From Enterobacter sp. SA187 (GTDB taxonomy: Bacteria; Pseudomonadota; Gammaproteobacteria; Enterobacterales; Enterobacteriaceae), in contig NZ_CP019113.1 in the NCBI RefSeq assembly GCF_001888805.2, forward strand, positions 3,100,001-3,164,000: 64,000 nt of DNA, read 5' to 3'. The notes under the pieces were generated by a model. The model was not told where the DNA came from. It did not search any database and saw only the letters and a program-made list of their open reading frames with translations. Within the stretch, counting starts at the first letter, position 1; each line of letters opens with the position of its first letter. This document shows, in pieces, positions 1 through 8,115 of this stretch. The position numbers and the translations under genes were made by a program.

Positions 1-1
1 A

Positions 2-175
2 GTGAGTTTTGTGCTGGATAACAAACCGCTTATCCTGACGCAGGGCCTGTCGGCCTCCGGCGCGCGTTACACCGATGGGATCTACGTGTTCTGGTCGAAG
101 GGCGACAGCGCCACCGTGTATCATCGCGATCGCGTGGTACTGGAGAACTGCCAGCTACAAAACCCGCAACGTTGA
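2..175 (+). CDS. mliC: C-terminal part of lysozyme inhibitor MliC
   Basis: The window opens inside this gene; 57 codons and a TGA stop remain in frame 2. The fragment reads ...LTQGLSASGARYTDGIYVFWSKGD...ENCQLQNPQR. This matches the end of the small outer-membrane lipoprotein that inhibits c-type lysozyme (MliC/YdhA), including the conserved SGARYTDG stretch and the Cys near the C terminus that forms the family's disulfide. In E. coli mliC lies directly before pdxH, exactly as here, which supports the call. The lipobox and N-terminal half are outside the window, so completeness cannot be judged. Confidence 0.85.
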   Translation: MSFVLDNKPLILTQGLSASGARYTDGIYVFWSKGDSATVYHRDRVVLENCQLQNPQR

Positions 176-231
176 GATTTCCAGCCGGGCGGCGCACAAT
201 AGCGCCACCCGATCACAACGTAGCGAATGCC

Positions 232-888
232 ATGTCAGACCACGATGAACTGCAACATATCGCGCATCTGCGCCGTGAATACACCAAAGGCGGTTTACGC
301 CGCAACGATCTCCCCGCTGAACCGATAGCGCTGTTTGAGCGCTGGCTGGGCCAGGCCTGCGAAGCAAAACTGGCCGATCCCACCGCCATGGTGGTAGCCA
401 CCGTCGATGAAAACGGGCAGCCTTACCAGCGCATTGTGTTGCTGAAACACTATGACGAAAAAGGCTTCGTGTTTTATACCAACCTCGGCAGCCGCAAGGC
501 GCAGCATATCGAACGCAATCCCCGCGTAAACTTACTTTTTCCCTGGCATATGCTTGAGCGTCAGGTGATGGTCACCGGCAAAGCCGAACGCCTGTCGACG
601 CTGGAAGTGGTGAAGTATTTCCACAGCCGCCCCCGCGACAGTCAGATCGGCGCCTGGGTTTCGCAGCAGTCCACCCGCATTTCCGCCCGGGGCATCCTCG
701 AAAGCAAGTTTCTGGAACTGAAGCAGAAATTTCAGCAGGGAGAAGTGCCGCTGCCGAGCTTCTGGGGCGGTTTCCGCATCAGCATCGAGCAGATGGAATT
801 CTGGCAGGGCGGCGCGCATCGTCTGCATGATCGTTTTTTATACCAGCGGGAAAATGACGCCTGGAAAATTGACCGTCTCGCGCCCTGA
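232..888 (+). CDS. pdxH: Pyridoxine/pyridoxamine 5'-phosphate oxidase
   Basis: This FMN-dependent oxidase makes pyridoxal 5'-phosphate from PNP or PMP, the last step of B6 coenzyme synthesis and the salvage route. The product is 218 aa, the same as in E. coli, and starts MSDHDELQHIAHLRREYTKG. The ATG at 232 is chosen over an in-frame upstream extension because it matches the family N terminus. Family landmarks are present: the SRPRDSQIGAWVSQQS segment that contacts FMN, and the C-terminal WQGG.HRLHDR...W.IDRLAP substrate-binding block. It follows mliC by 56 bases and precedes tyrS, the standard enterobacterial order. The Shine-Dalgarno sequence is weak. Because pdxY is missing downstream, PdxH may carry more of the salvage burden; that is inference. 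Confidence 0.97.
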   Translation: MSDHDELQHIAHLRREYTKGGLRRNDLPAEPIALFERWLGQACEAKLADPTAMVVATVDENGQPYQRIVLLKHYDEKGFVFYTNLGSRKAQHIERNPRVNLLFPWHMLERQVMVTGKAERLSTLEVVKYFHSRPRDSQIGAWVSQQSTRISARGILESKFLELKQKFQQGEVPLPSFWGGFRISIEQMEFWQGGAHRLHDRFLYQRENDAWKIDRLAP

Positions 889-1012
889 TCGCTAAAAATG
901 TTGTGTTAAGCGCTGGTGCTCCTGTTTCCGGCGCTTTATTCTATGTCTCTTTTCGTAACTGGCGAAAGGCCGTGTACCGGCAGAGGTGCAGTCGTTTTAA
1001 ATGGAGAATTTG

Positions 1013-2287
1013 ATGGCAAGCAGTAACTTGATTAAACAATTGCAAGAGCGGGGCCTGGTCGCCCAGGTGACGGATGAAGAGGCGTTAGCCTCGCTGCTGG
1101 CGCAAGGTCCGATCGCGCTGTATTGCGGCTTCGATCCTACCGCTGATAGCTTGCATTTGGGGCATCTGGTTCCTTTGTTATGCCTGAAACGGTTCCAGCA
1201 GGCCGGGCATAAGCCAGTCGCGCTGGTGGGCGGGGCAACGGGTCTGATTGGCGATCCGAGCTTCAAAGCCGCCGAGCGTAAACTCAATACCGAAGACACC
1301 GTGCAGGAGTGGGTGGATAAAATCCGCCGCCAGGTTGCGCCTTTCCTCGATTTCGACTGCGGCGACAATTCCGCTATCGCGGCGAACAACTATGACTGGT
1401 TCGGCAACATGAACGTGCTGACCTTCCTGCGCGATATTGGTAAACACTTCTCTGTTAACCAGATGATTAACAAAGAAGCGGTGAAACAGCGTCTGAACCG
1501 CGACGACCAGGGCATCTCCTTCACCGAGTTTTCCTACAACCTGTTGCAGGGCTACGACTTCGCCTGTCTGAACAAATTGCACAATGTCTCGCTGCAAATC
1601 GGCGGCTCTGACCAGTGGGGCAACATCACCTCCGGTATCGATCTGACGCGGCGTATGCATCAGAAACAGGTATTCGGTCTGACCGTTCCGCTGATCACCA
1701 AAGCTGACGGCACCAAATTCGGTAAAACCGAAGGCGGCGCGGTATGGCTCGATCCGAAGAAAACCAGTCCGTACAAATTCTACCAGTTCTGGATCAACAC
1801 TGCCGACGCCGATGTCTATCGCTTCCTGAAATTCTTCACCTTTATGGATCTGGAAGAGATCAACGCGCTGGAAGAAGAAGACAAGAACAGCGGTAAAGCG
1901 CCGCGCGCCCAGTATGTGCTGGCCGATCAGGTGACGCGTCTGGTGCACGGCGAAGAAGGGCTGGAAGCGGCAAAACGCATCACCGCCAGCCTGTTTAACG
2001 GCACCCTGAGCGATCTGAGCGAAGCCGATTTCGAACAGCTGGCGCAGGATGGCGTGCCGATGGTCGAGATGGAAAAAGGCGCGGATCTGATGCAGGCGCT
2101 GGTGGATTCCGGGCTGCAACCGTCCCGCGGCCAGGCGCGTAAAACTATCGCCTCTAATGCGGTGACCATCAACGGTGAAAAACAGGCCGATCCGGAATAT
2201 ACCTTCACCGACAGCGATCGTCTGTTCGGGCGCTATACGCTGCTGCGTCGTGGTAAGAAGAACTACTGCCTGGTGTGCTGGAAGTAA
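1013..2287 (+). CDS. tyrS: Tyrosyl-tRNA synthetase
   Basis: This class I aminoacyl-tRNA synthetase charges tRNA-Tyr with tyrosine. The protein is 424 aa, the same as E. coli TyrS. The ATP-binding HIGH motif appears as HLGH (in FDPTADSLHLGHLVPL) and the KMSKS loop as KFGKT. An S4-type RNA-binding domain occupies roughly the last 65 residues. The start is ATG at 1013, preceded by GGAGAATTTG. An in-frame ATG 12 bases upstream lies inside the ribosome-binding region and would add MENL, which the family lacks. A strong terminator follows 13 bases after the stop. In E. coli the next gene is pdxY; here it is gstA on the other strand. Confidence 0.98.
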   Translation: MASSNLIKQLQERGLVAQVTDEEALASLLAQGPIALYCGFDPTADSLHLGHLVPLLCLKRFQQAGHKPVALVGGATGLIGDPSFKAAERKLNTEDTVQEWVDKIRRQVAPFLDFDCGDNSAIAANNYDWFGNMNVLTFLRDIGKHFSVNQMINKEAVKQRLNRDDQGISFTEFSYNLLQGYDFACLNKLHNVSLQIGGSDQWGNITSGIDLTRRMHQKQVFGLTVPLITKADGTKFGKTEGGAVWLDPKKTSPYKFYQFWINTADADVYRFLKFFTFMDLEEINALEEEDKNSGKAPRAQYVLADQVTRLVHGEEGLEAAKRITASLFNGTLSDLSEADFEQLAQDGVPMVEMEKGADLMQALVDSGLQPSRGQARKTIASNAVTINGEKQADPEYTFTDSDRLFGRYTLLRRGKKNYCLVCWK

Positions 2288-2300
2288 GTCTTAAAGGTTA

Positions 2301-2330
2301 AAAAGGGAGTGAGAAATCACTCCCTTTTTT
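2301..2330. terminator. Bidirectional terminator between tyrS and gstA
   Basis: A perfect 12-bp stem (AAAAGGGAGTGA / TCACTCCCTTTT) with a GAAA tetraloop is flanked by A-tract and T-tract, so it can stop tyrS on the plus strand and gstA on the minus strand. Confidence 0.9.
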
Positions 2331-2337
2331 ATTTGCA

Positions 2338-2365
2338 GGTCGGGTAAGCGCGGCGCGCGCCCGGC
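2338..2365. repeat. Degenerate REP-like palindrome
   Basis: GGTCGGGTAAGCGCGG...CGCCCGGC resembles the GCCGGGTGGCGC...TTACCCGGC family of enterobacterial REP elements seen again near 52.5 and 57.0 kb, but with several mismatches. It lies between the tyrS terminator and the gstA stop. Confidence 0.45.
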
Positions 2366-2371
2366 GAAAAG

Positions 2372-2974
2372 TTATAACCCTTCTGCTCCCTGTGCGGCGA
2401 TCACGCTCTCACGCGCCGCCACACGCGCCACAAAGGCGTCGAGATGGCTCAGGCTGCTCATTTCCAGTTTCACCGCCCGCGCCCAGCGCAGCACGTTATA
2501 GAGATACGCATCGGCAATGGTGAAATGATCGCCTGCAATAAATTCCCGTGACGCCAGCTCGCCGTTTACGAAGGTCAGTTTCTTCTCCAGCAACGCACGC
2601 GCCACTGGTTTGTACTCGTCCGGCGTATCCGGGCGGAACAGCGGCGTAAAGCCTTTGTGCAGTTCGGTGGCGATATAGTTCAGCCACTCCAGCGTTTTAT
2701 AACGCGACAGATCGCCCGTCGGGGCCAGCAGATTTTTCTGCGGCGCGCTGTCCGCCAGATACTGCATAATCACGACGGATTCGGTGATCAGCGTGCCGTC
2801 GTCCAGTTGCAGCGCCGGCACCTGGCCTTTCGGGTTAATGGCAAGATAATCGCTGCCGTCGCTGAGGCGTTTGGTCATCAGATCGACCGCTTCCAGCGTA
2901 AAATCCTTACCGGTTTCACGCAGAATAATATGTGGGGCAAGCGAGCAGGCGCCCGGTTTATAGAACAATTTCAT
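2372..2974 (-). CDS. gstA: Glutathione S-transferase GstA
   Basis: A beta-class bacterial glutathione S-transferase of 200 aa (E. coli GstA has 201), cytosolic, conjugating glutathione to electrophiles and binding hydrophobic ligands. The N-terminal thioredoxin-fold domain (about 1-80) starts MKLFYKPGACSLAPH with the active-site Cys at residue 10, and carries the cis-Pro in NPKGQVPAL and the glutathione-contact TESVVIMQYLAD. The all-helical C-terminal domain contains LNYIATELHKGFTPLFRP. The start has AGGAGTG a few bases upstream. It lies between tyrS and dtpA as in E. coli, with pdxY missing on the tyrS side. Confidence 0.96.
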   Translation of the reverse strand: MKLFYKPGACSLAPHIILRETGKDFTLEAVDLMTKRLSDGSDYLAINPKGQVPALQLDDGTLITESVVIMQYLADSAPQKNLLAPTGDLSRYKTLEWLNYIATELHKGFTPLFRPDTPDEYKPVARALLEKKLTFVNGELASREFIAGDHFTIADAYLYNVLRWARAVKLEMSSLSHLDAFVARVAARESVIAAQGAEGL

Positions 2975-3018
2975 TGATCACTCCTGTTGTTATAGAAACT
3001 CAAGTGTACGTTAAACCT

Positions 3019-3052
3019 CAAAAAAAAACCGCTGACACTATGCCAGCGGTTT
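3019..3052 (-). terminator. dtpA terminator
   Basis: On the minus strand AAACCGCTG and CAGCGGTTT form a 9-bp stem with a 9-nt loop followed by a run of T residues, just after the dtpA stop. Confidence 0.88.
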
Positions 3053-3073
3053 AATTTGCGTTTCCCGAAGCGA

Positions 3074-4576
3074 TTACGCTTTCGCGATTTCCGGAGCGTC
3101 AGGTTTTACATCATCCTGCGCCATACGGTTCAGTTTCGGCGCCATCAGCACCATCAGCGCAGCCATGATTGCGGTGGCGATACCAATTTTCAGGAACACG
3201 CTGCCGTAGACGTTCAGGGACATCAGCGGATCGGTCACCCCTTCCGGGATCGCCATCAGGTTAGCCACATAACCGGCGATCAGGTTAGCACCGGCGGTGG
3301 TCAGGAACCAGCTACCCATGATGAAGCCCATCAGACGTTGCGGCACCAGCTGCGCCACCATTGCCAGACCCAGACCGGAAATCATCAGCTCGCCGATACT
3401 CTGGAAGGCGTAGCTCATGATCAGCCAGTTAACGGAAACGATACCCGCGTCGGTAGCGAATTTAGTACCCAGCGGCAGGATCAGGAAGGCCGCGGAGCAC
3501 AGCACCATACCAATGGCGAACTTGTGCGGCATCGGCAGGTTGTCGCCCATCTTGTTATAGATGGCCGCAAGGATTGGGCTGCCAATGATGATCCAGAACG
3601 GGTTCAGCGCCTGGAACTGCTCCGGCTCGAAATTGATACCCAGAATGGCATGCTCAACGTTACGGATAGCGAAGAAGTTCAGCGAGGTCGGCATCTGGCT
3701 GTACAGCACGAAGAACACGATCGCCTGCAACATCAGAATGAAGGCGACGATCATTTTACGACGTGCCGCACCCTGCATGGAGAAGGTTTCTTTCGCGAAG
3801 ATAACGATAATGCCCAGCGCGACGACGCCCAGCACCATACGAGCGATACCCTGGTTATGCAACAGCCAGGTGGCGATGGTCACCAGTACAACGATACCGA
3901 CGATGGTCAGCAGCAGGCTACCCACACGCAGCGGTTCAAAGTCTGGTTTAGAGCCATACTGTTTCACCCAGCGCTGGCAGAACGCGAAGTTCACCACGGT
4001 GATCAGCATACCCACCACGCTCAGGGCAAAAGCCACGCTCCAGCCGAACTTCGCGGCAAGCCACGGGGTCGCCAGCATGGAGAAGAAGGAGCCGATATTT
4101 ACCGCCATGTAATACATGGTGAATGCACCGTCCAGACGCGGATCGTCTTTCGAGTAGCAGGTGGACAGCAGGGAAGACGGGTTCGCCTTAAACAGGCCGT
4201 TACCCACCGCAATGGTCGCCATACCCATATAAACCACCGCCGCGTCGTGACCGGACCATGCCACCAGGGCATAACCAATCGCCAGCACAATAGCGCCGAG
4301 CATAATCACACGCTTGGTACCCAGCACTTTGTCTCCGAGCCAGCCGCCGATGGCAACCAGACCGTACACGAGGGCGCTGAAGGAAGAGAACAGCGTAATG
4401 GAATCAGATTCGGACATACCCAGTTGTTTTACCAGGTAGACGGCCATGATGCCTTGCAGACCGTAGAAGCCGAAGCGTTCCCATAATTCGATAGAGAAGA
4501 TCAGATAAAACGCTTTCGGTTGTTTGAACGCGTTCATACTTACGTTATCTGCTGGTTTTTTGTTTGCAGTCGACAC
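3074..4576 (-). CDS. dtpA: Dipeptide/tripeptide permease A
   Basis: A proton-coupled oligopeptide transporter of the POT/PTR family (formerly TppB/YdgR), 500 aa and polytopic, importing di- and tripeptides across the inner membrane. The family signature around the first membrane helix is present as ELWERFGFYGLQGIMAVYL, and the second PTR2 signature region around FKANPSSLLS...DGAFTMYYMAVNIGSFFS is intact. The start is GTG at 4576 (VSTANKKPAD, read as Met), preceded by AAAGAGGTATAT. An out-of-frame ATG overlaps this GTG by two bases. A likely -10 element TATAAC lies near 4651-4656 on the minus strand. In E. coli this gene is regulated through OmpR; I cannot confirm a site here. Confidence 0.96.
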   Translation of the reverse strand: MSTANKKPADNVSMNAFKQPKAFYLIFSIELWERFGFYGLQGIMAVYLVKQLGMSESDSITLFSSFSALVYGLVAIGGWLGDKVLGTKRVIMLGAIVLAIGYALVAWSGHDAAVVYMGMATIAVGNGLFKANPSSLLSTCYSKDDPRLDGAFTMYYMAVNIGSFFSMLATPWLAAKFGWSVAFALSVVGMLITVVNFAFCQRWVKQYGSKPDFEPLRVGSLLLTIVGIVVLVTIATWLLHNQGIARMVLGVVALGIIVIFAKETFSMQGAARRKMIVAFILMLQAIVFFVLYSQMPTSLNFFAIRNVEHAILGINFEPEQFQALNPFWIIIGSPILAAIYNKMGDNLPMPHKFAIGMVLCSAAFLILPLGTKFATDAGIVSVNWLIMSYAFQSIGELMISGLGLAMVAQLVPQRLMGFIMGSWFLTTAGANLIAGYVANLMAIPEGVTDPLMSLNVYGSVFLKIGIATAIMAALMVLMAPKLNRMAQDDVKPDAPEIAKA

Positions 4577-5035
4577 ATATACCTCTTTTTTTACAACCCA
4601 TATTAACGGGGGTGTTCAGTGCGCCATGTCCAGAGATCATCGCGCTTATAGTTATAGTGGGAGGGGAAAACGGCAGGTAATGTTCCCTATCCGGGGCTTC
4701 CAGGCAATACCTTTGTAATAGTCTGTTACATATAAACAGGGCGGGATAAAACTCGGAGCGGCTAAATGTTATTTAGCGTTAAATTTCACTATGGAATAAA
4801 ACATAGTTTTTTACTCTGCGAAGGGGGCGGTGGTAGCGGGATATGGCGATATATTCTGCCATCGGGCGAAAAACTTAGCGAATTAGTCCAGTATTACAGA
4901 ATTGACTGGTTTTATCTGTTGCTGGTTGAAAAAAAGCCTCTTTGATACAAGGCGTAACTTTGCCGAAAAATACAATATTTTAACAAACTGAAAAAAATGC
5001 ATCCGGCGGTGTGGGTTGTAGTAATTTTTTGCGCT
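4577..5035. other. Non-coding gap between dtpA and nth, with one weak 59-codon ORF
   Basis: About 460 bases that include the dtpA promoter and leader. The DNA is more AT-rich than its surroundings. On the plus strand an ATG at 4766, preceded by CGGAGCGGCTAA, opens a 59-codon frame that ends with TGA at 4943-4945 (starts MLFSVKFHYGIKHSFLL, ends LLLVEKKPL). I do not recognise it and codon use is not convincing, so it is not called as a gene. No other feature is visible. Confidence 0.5.
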
Positions 5036-5075
5036 AAAAAAACATTCAGGCGCATTCCGATGGAATAAGCGCCTG
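5036..5075 (-). terminator. Terminator of the rsx-nth operon
   Basis: On the minus strand CAGGCGC...GCGCCTG forms a stem, extended by a GGAAT/ATTCC inner helix, and is followed by a T-run (A-run at 5036-5042). It lies 20 bases past the nth stop. Confidence 0.85.
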
Positions 5076-5095
5076 CGGATCCGCTAAGCGCGGCG

Positions 5096-5731
5096 CTACT
5101 CGTAGACTTTTTCTTTATATTCGCAGAGATCTTCAATCAGGCAGGAGCCGCAGCGAGGCTTGCGGGCGATACAGGTATAGCGGCCATGCAGGATCAGCCA
5201 GTGATGACAGTCCACTTTAAACTCAGCGGGCACCACCTTCAGCAGGCTTTCTTCAACTTGCTCTACGTTCTTGCCGGGCGCGAAACGCGTACGATTGCAG
5301 ACCCGGAAAATATGCGTATCCACGGCAATGGTCGGCCAGCCGAAAGCGGTGTTCAGCACCACGTTCGCGGTTTTACGTCCGACGCCCGGCAGTGCTTCCA
5401 GCGAGGCGCGATCTTCCGGCACTTCGCCGCCGTGCAGCTCGATCAGCATGCGGCAGGTTTTGATAACGTTTTCCGCCTTGCTGTTAAACAGGCCGATGGT
5501 CTTGATGTACGACTTTACCCCCTCGACGCCCAACTCCAGCATCGCCTGCGGCGTATTCGCCACCGGGTAGAGTCTGGCGGTGGCTTTATTGACGCTGACA
5601 TCGGTGGCCTGCGCCGACAGCAATACCGCAATCAGCAGCTCAAAGGGGGAGCTGAAGTTAAGCTCGGTGGTCGGATGCGGATTGTTATCCCGCAAGCGCG
5701 TAAGGATTTCCCTTCGTTTAACGTTGTTCAT
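5096..5731 (-). CDS. nth: Endonuclease III
   Basis: A DNA glycosylase/AP lyase that removes oxidised pyrimidines in base-excision repair. It has 211 aa, as in E. coli. The helix-hairpin-helix (ALPGVGRKTANVVLN) holds the catalytic Lys, and the downstream AVDTHIFRVCNR holds the catalytic Asp. The C-terminal [4Fe-4S] loop keeps the C-X6-C-X2-C-X5-C spacing (CIARKPRCGSCLIEDLC). The start ATG overlaps the rsxE stop as TAATG, so the two are translationally coupled and nth is the last gene of the rsx operon. The order rsxABCDGE-nth is conserved in enterobacteria. Confidence 0.98.
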   Translation of the reverse strand: MNNVKRREILTRLRDNNPHPTTELNFSSPFELLIAVLLSAQATDVSVNKATARLYPVANTPQAMLELGVEGVKSYIKTIGLFNSKAENVIKTCRMLIELHGGEVPEDRASLEALPGVGRKTANVVLNTAFGWPTIAVDTHIFRVCNRTRFAPGKNVEQVEESLLKVVPAEFKVDCHHWLILHGRYTCIARKPRCGSCLIEDLCEYKEKVYE

Positions 5732-6429
5732 TATGCCTTCTCTGGCGTTACGTCCGGCAGCGCGTCGGAGGTTGCCACCGCCGCCGCGCGGCGTTTTTTA
5801 CTGCGTTCATCAATCAGGTATTTAACCGCCAGCATCATGCCGAGGCCAATAAAGGCGCCGGGTGGCAGCATCGCCAGCAGGAAAGGGGAATCGGTGTGGA
5901 AGACTTCAATGCGCAGCGCCTTGGCCCAGCCACCCAGCAGCGCATCCGCGCCGTCAAACAGGGTGCCGTTACCGAGGATTTCACGCATCGATCCCAGCAC
6001 AAACATCGCGCCGGTTGCGCCCATGCCGATGGCAAAGCCGTCCAGCGCCGACAGCGCCGGGCCTTTCTTCGCCGCAAAAGCTTCTGCCCGACCCACCACG
6101 ATACAGTTGGTGACGATCAGCGGAATAAAGATCCCCAGCGACTGGTACAGGCCAAACGCATAGGCGTTGATCAGCATCTGCACCACGCTCACCACAGAGG
6201 CGATAATCATCACGTAAATGGGAATACGGATCTCTGACGGCGTCCAGCGGCGCAAGGCGGAAATGGACAGGTTAGTCAGCGTCAGCACCAGGGTGGTGGC
6301 CAGCCCCAGTCCCAGCGCGTTGGTGGCGGTAGAGGTCACCGCCAGCAGCGGACACATCCCCAGCAGTTGCACCAGCGCGGAGTTGTTTTTCCACAACCCC
6401 TGAACAATAACCTCTTTGACTTCGCTCAT
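5731..6429 (-). CDS. rsxE: RsxE, electron transport complex subunit E
   Basis: An inner-membrane subunit (232 aa, E. coli 231) of the Rsx/Rnf-like complex, which in E. coli keeps SoxR reduced and in other bacteria couples ferredoxin/NADH electron transfer to ion gradients. About six transmembrane helices are evident, with the conserved N-terminal block LWKNNSALVQLLGMCPLLAVTST and the conserved VTNCIVVGRAEAFA, whose Cys is typical of RnfA/E subunits. It is homologous to RsxA at the other end of the operon. Three bases separate it from rsxG and it overlaps nth by one base. Confidence 0.97.
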   Translation of the reverse strand: MSEVKEVIVQGLWKNNSALVQLLGMCPLLAVTSTATNALGLGLATTLVLTLTNLSISALRRWTPSEIRIPIYVMIIASVVSVVQMLINAYAFGLYQSLGIFIPLIVTNCIVVGRAEAFAAKKGPALSALDGFAIGMGATGAMFVLGSMREILGNGTLFDGADALLGGWAKALRIEVFHTDSPFLLAMLPPGAFIGLGMMLAVKYLIDERSKKRRAAAVATSDALPDVTPEKA

Positions 6430-6432
6430 GGT

Positions 6433-7053
6433 TTACTCTCCACAGCCCGGTAATTGGTTGAGACGGGCAGGCAGCGATTGTGCGTAGATCCCCGCCCGTT
6501 TGACGGCGTTCACCACCGCGCGCGGGGTGATGGTTGCCCCGGTAAACTGATCGATATCGCCGCCGTCCTTTTTCACTGCCCAGTGCGCGCTGTCCTGCGG
6601 ATCGATTTTGCGGCCTGCAAAGGTCAGGATCCAGTCGGAAATGCGCAGCTCAATTTTGTCCCCCAGTCCCGGGGTTTCATGATGTTCGGTGACGCGCGCC
6701 CCGGTCACCGTACCGGAAAAATCCGCGCCGACCAGCAGCTGGATCGCACCGGAATAGCCGTCCGGCGCGGTGGCTTCAATGACGGCCGCCACCGGCGTGT
6801 CGTCTTTTCGGGCAATATAGACGCGATGCTCGCCTTTGCCCAGCTCTGGCGCAGTAACAAAATAGCAGCTCTGGCTGAGATCGTTATCATAAAGCGACGC
6901 GGGCACCACCTGATCGAACAGCGCTTTCTGTTGCAGCGCCGCCTGATCGTCAATGGTCGATTTAGTCAGCTGGTTAATCGCGGCGGTCATGCCGGTACAG
7001 CAGGCGGCAAAGATCGCCAGCGTCACACCGTGTTTTTGCATGGTCTTTAACAT
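6433..7053 (-). CDS. rsxG: RsxG, electron transport complex subunit G
   Basis: An FMN-carrying subunit (206 aa) with one N-terminal membrane anchor (about residues 10-30) and a periplasmic FMN-binding domain. The Thr of DQFTGATITPRAVVNAVK near residue 175 is the site to which RnfG proteins attach FMN covalently through a phosphoester bond. HHETPGLGDKIE is the conserved FMN-domain block. The gene sits between rsxD and rsxE with gaps under 10 bases. No disruption is seen. Confidence 0.97.
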   Translation of the reverse strand: MLKTMQKHGVTLAIFAACCTGMTAAINQLTKSTIDDQAALQQKALFDQVVPASLYDNDLSQSCYFVTAPELGKGEHRVYIARKDDTPVAAVIEATAPDGYSGAIQLLVGADFSGTVTGARVTEHHETPGLGDKIELRISDWILTFAGRKIDPQDSAHWAVKKDGGDIDQFTGATITPRAVVNAVKRAGIYAQSLPARLNQLPGCGE

Positions 7054-7062
7054 GGTGCGTCC

Positions 7063-8115
7063 TCAGCGGTGACCGTACACGCGCGGGCGCGTGTAGTAAT
7101 CGATTAACGGAACGGTAATATTCGCCAGCAGTACGGCAAAGGCCACGCCGTCGGGATAGCCGCCGAAGCTGCGGATCAACCACACCAGCAGACCCGCCAG
7201 CGCGCCAAAAATCAGACGGCCTTTATTGGTGGTCGACGCGGTCACCGGATCGGTGAGAATAAAGAACGCGCCCAGCATGGTGGCCCCGGAGAACAGATGC
7301 AGCGTCGGGGATGCCAGGCTGTCCGGCGACAGCAGCCAGCCAAGGGTGGAGCAGAAGGCCAGCATGGCGATAAAACTGACCGGGATATGCCAGCGGATGG
7401 TTTTCTGCCACAGCAGGAACACCCCGCCCGCCAGGTAAGCCAGGTTTACCCACTGCCAGCCCGCGCCTGCCAGCACGCCGCTGTAAATCGGATAGCTCAG
7501 GATCTCGTCAACTTTATGTCCGGCATGCAGGGACGTTTTAAAGGTATCCAGCGGCGTCGCCTGGCTGATGCCGTCAACGCCCATGCGCAGGGTATCCATA
7601 TTGCCGCCGCTGGAGGTATGGCCGGAGAAGATCACCTGGAGCGCATCCATAAAGCCGGGAACGGTGGCGGCAATGTCATGCGGCGGCAGCCAGCTGGTCA
7701 TCTGCACCGGGAAGGAGATCAACAACACCACGTAGCCGACCATCGCAGGGTTAAAGGGGTTATGCCCGAGGCCGCCGTAAAGTTGCTTGGCGATGATCAC
7801 CGCGAACACCGTGCCCAGCACCACCATCCACCAGGGGGAAAAAGAGGGAATACTGATCGCCAGCAGCAGGCCGGTTAACAGCGCAGAATTATCCGCAAGG
7901 ATCATTTTGATGTTCTGCTTGCGTAACTTCAGCACCAGCGCTTCGGCGGCCAGCGCGCTGACGCCCGCCAGTATAATTTGTATCAGCGTACCCCAGCCGA
8001 AAAACCAGCTTTGCACGGCAATGCCCGGCAGGGCCGCCAGCAATACCAGCATCATGATGCGCGAAGTCTGGCGCTGGTTATGGGTATATGGGGAGCTTGC
8101 GATTCGAAAAACCAT
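7063..8115 (-). CDS. rsxD: RsxD, electron transport complex subunit D
   Basis: A polytopic membrane subunit (350 aa) of the RnfD/NqrB family with a covalently bound flavin. The flavinylation motif S-G-A-T is seen as LFSGATMLGAFFILTDPVTA, and the quinone/flavin pocket motif GGLGHNPFNPAMVGYV is present. The N terminus MVFRIASSPYTHNQRQTSRIM matches the family. The stop of rsxC directly abuts the start (8115/8116), implying translational coupling. Confidence 0.97.
   Translation of the reverse strand: MVFRIASSPYTHNQRQTSRIMMLVLLAALPGIAVQSWFFGWGTLIQIILAGVSALAAEALVLKLRKQNIKMILADNSALLTGLLLAISIPSFSPWWMVVLGTVFAVIIAKQLYGGLGHNPFNPAMVGYVVLLISFPVQMTSWLPPHDIAATVPGFMDALQVIFSGHTSSGGNMDTLRMGVDGISQATPLDTFKTSLHAGHKVDEILSYPIYSGVLAGAGWQWVNLAYLAGGVFLLWQKTIRWHIPVSFIAMLAFCSTLGWLLSPDSLASPTLHLFSGATMLGAFFILTDPVTASTTNKGRLIFGALAGLLVWLIRSFGGYPDGVAFAVLLANITVPLIDYYTRPRVYGHR

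Noticed and set aside
3056..4486. 476-codon plus-strand ORF antisense to dtpA
   Set aside because: Shadow frame of a well-conserved transporter gene; composition (His/Gln-rich) is typical of antisense frames in GC-rich enterobacterial genes.
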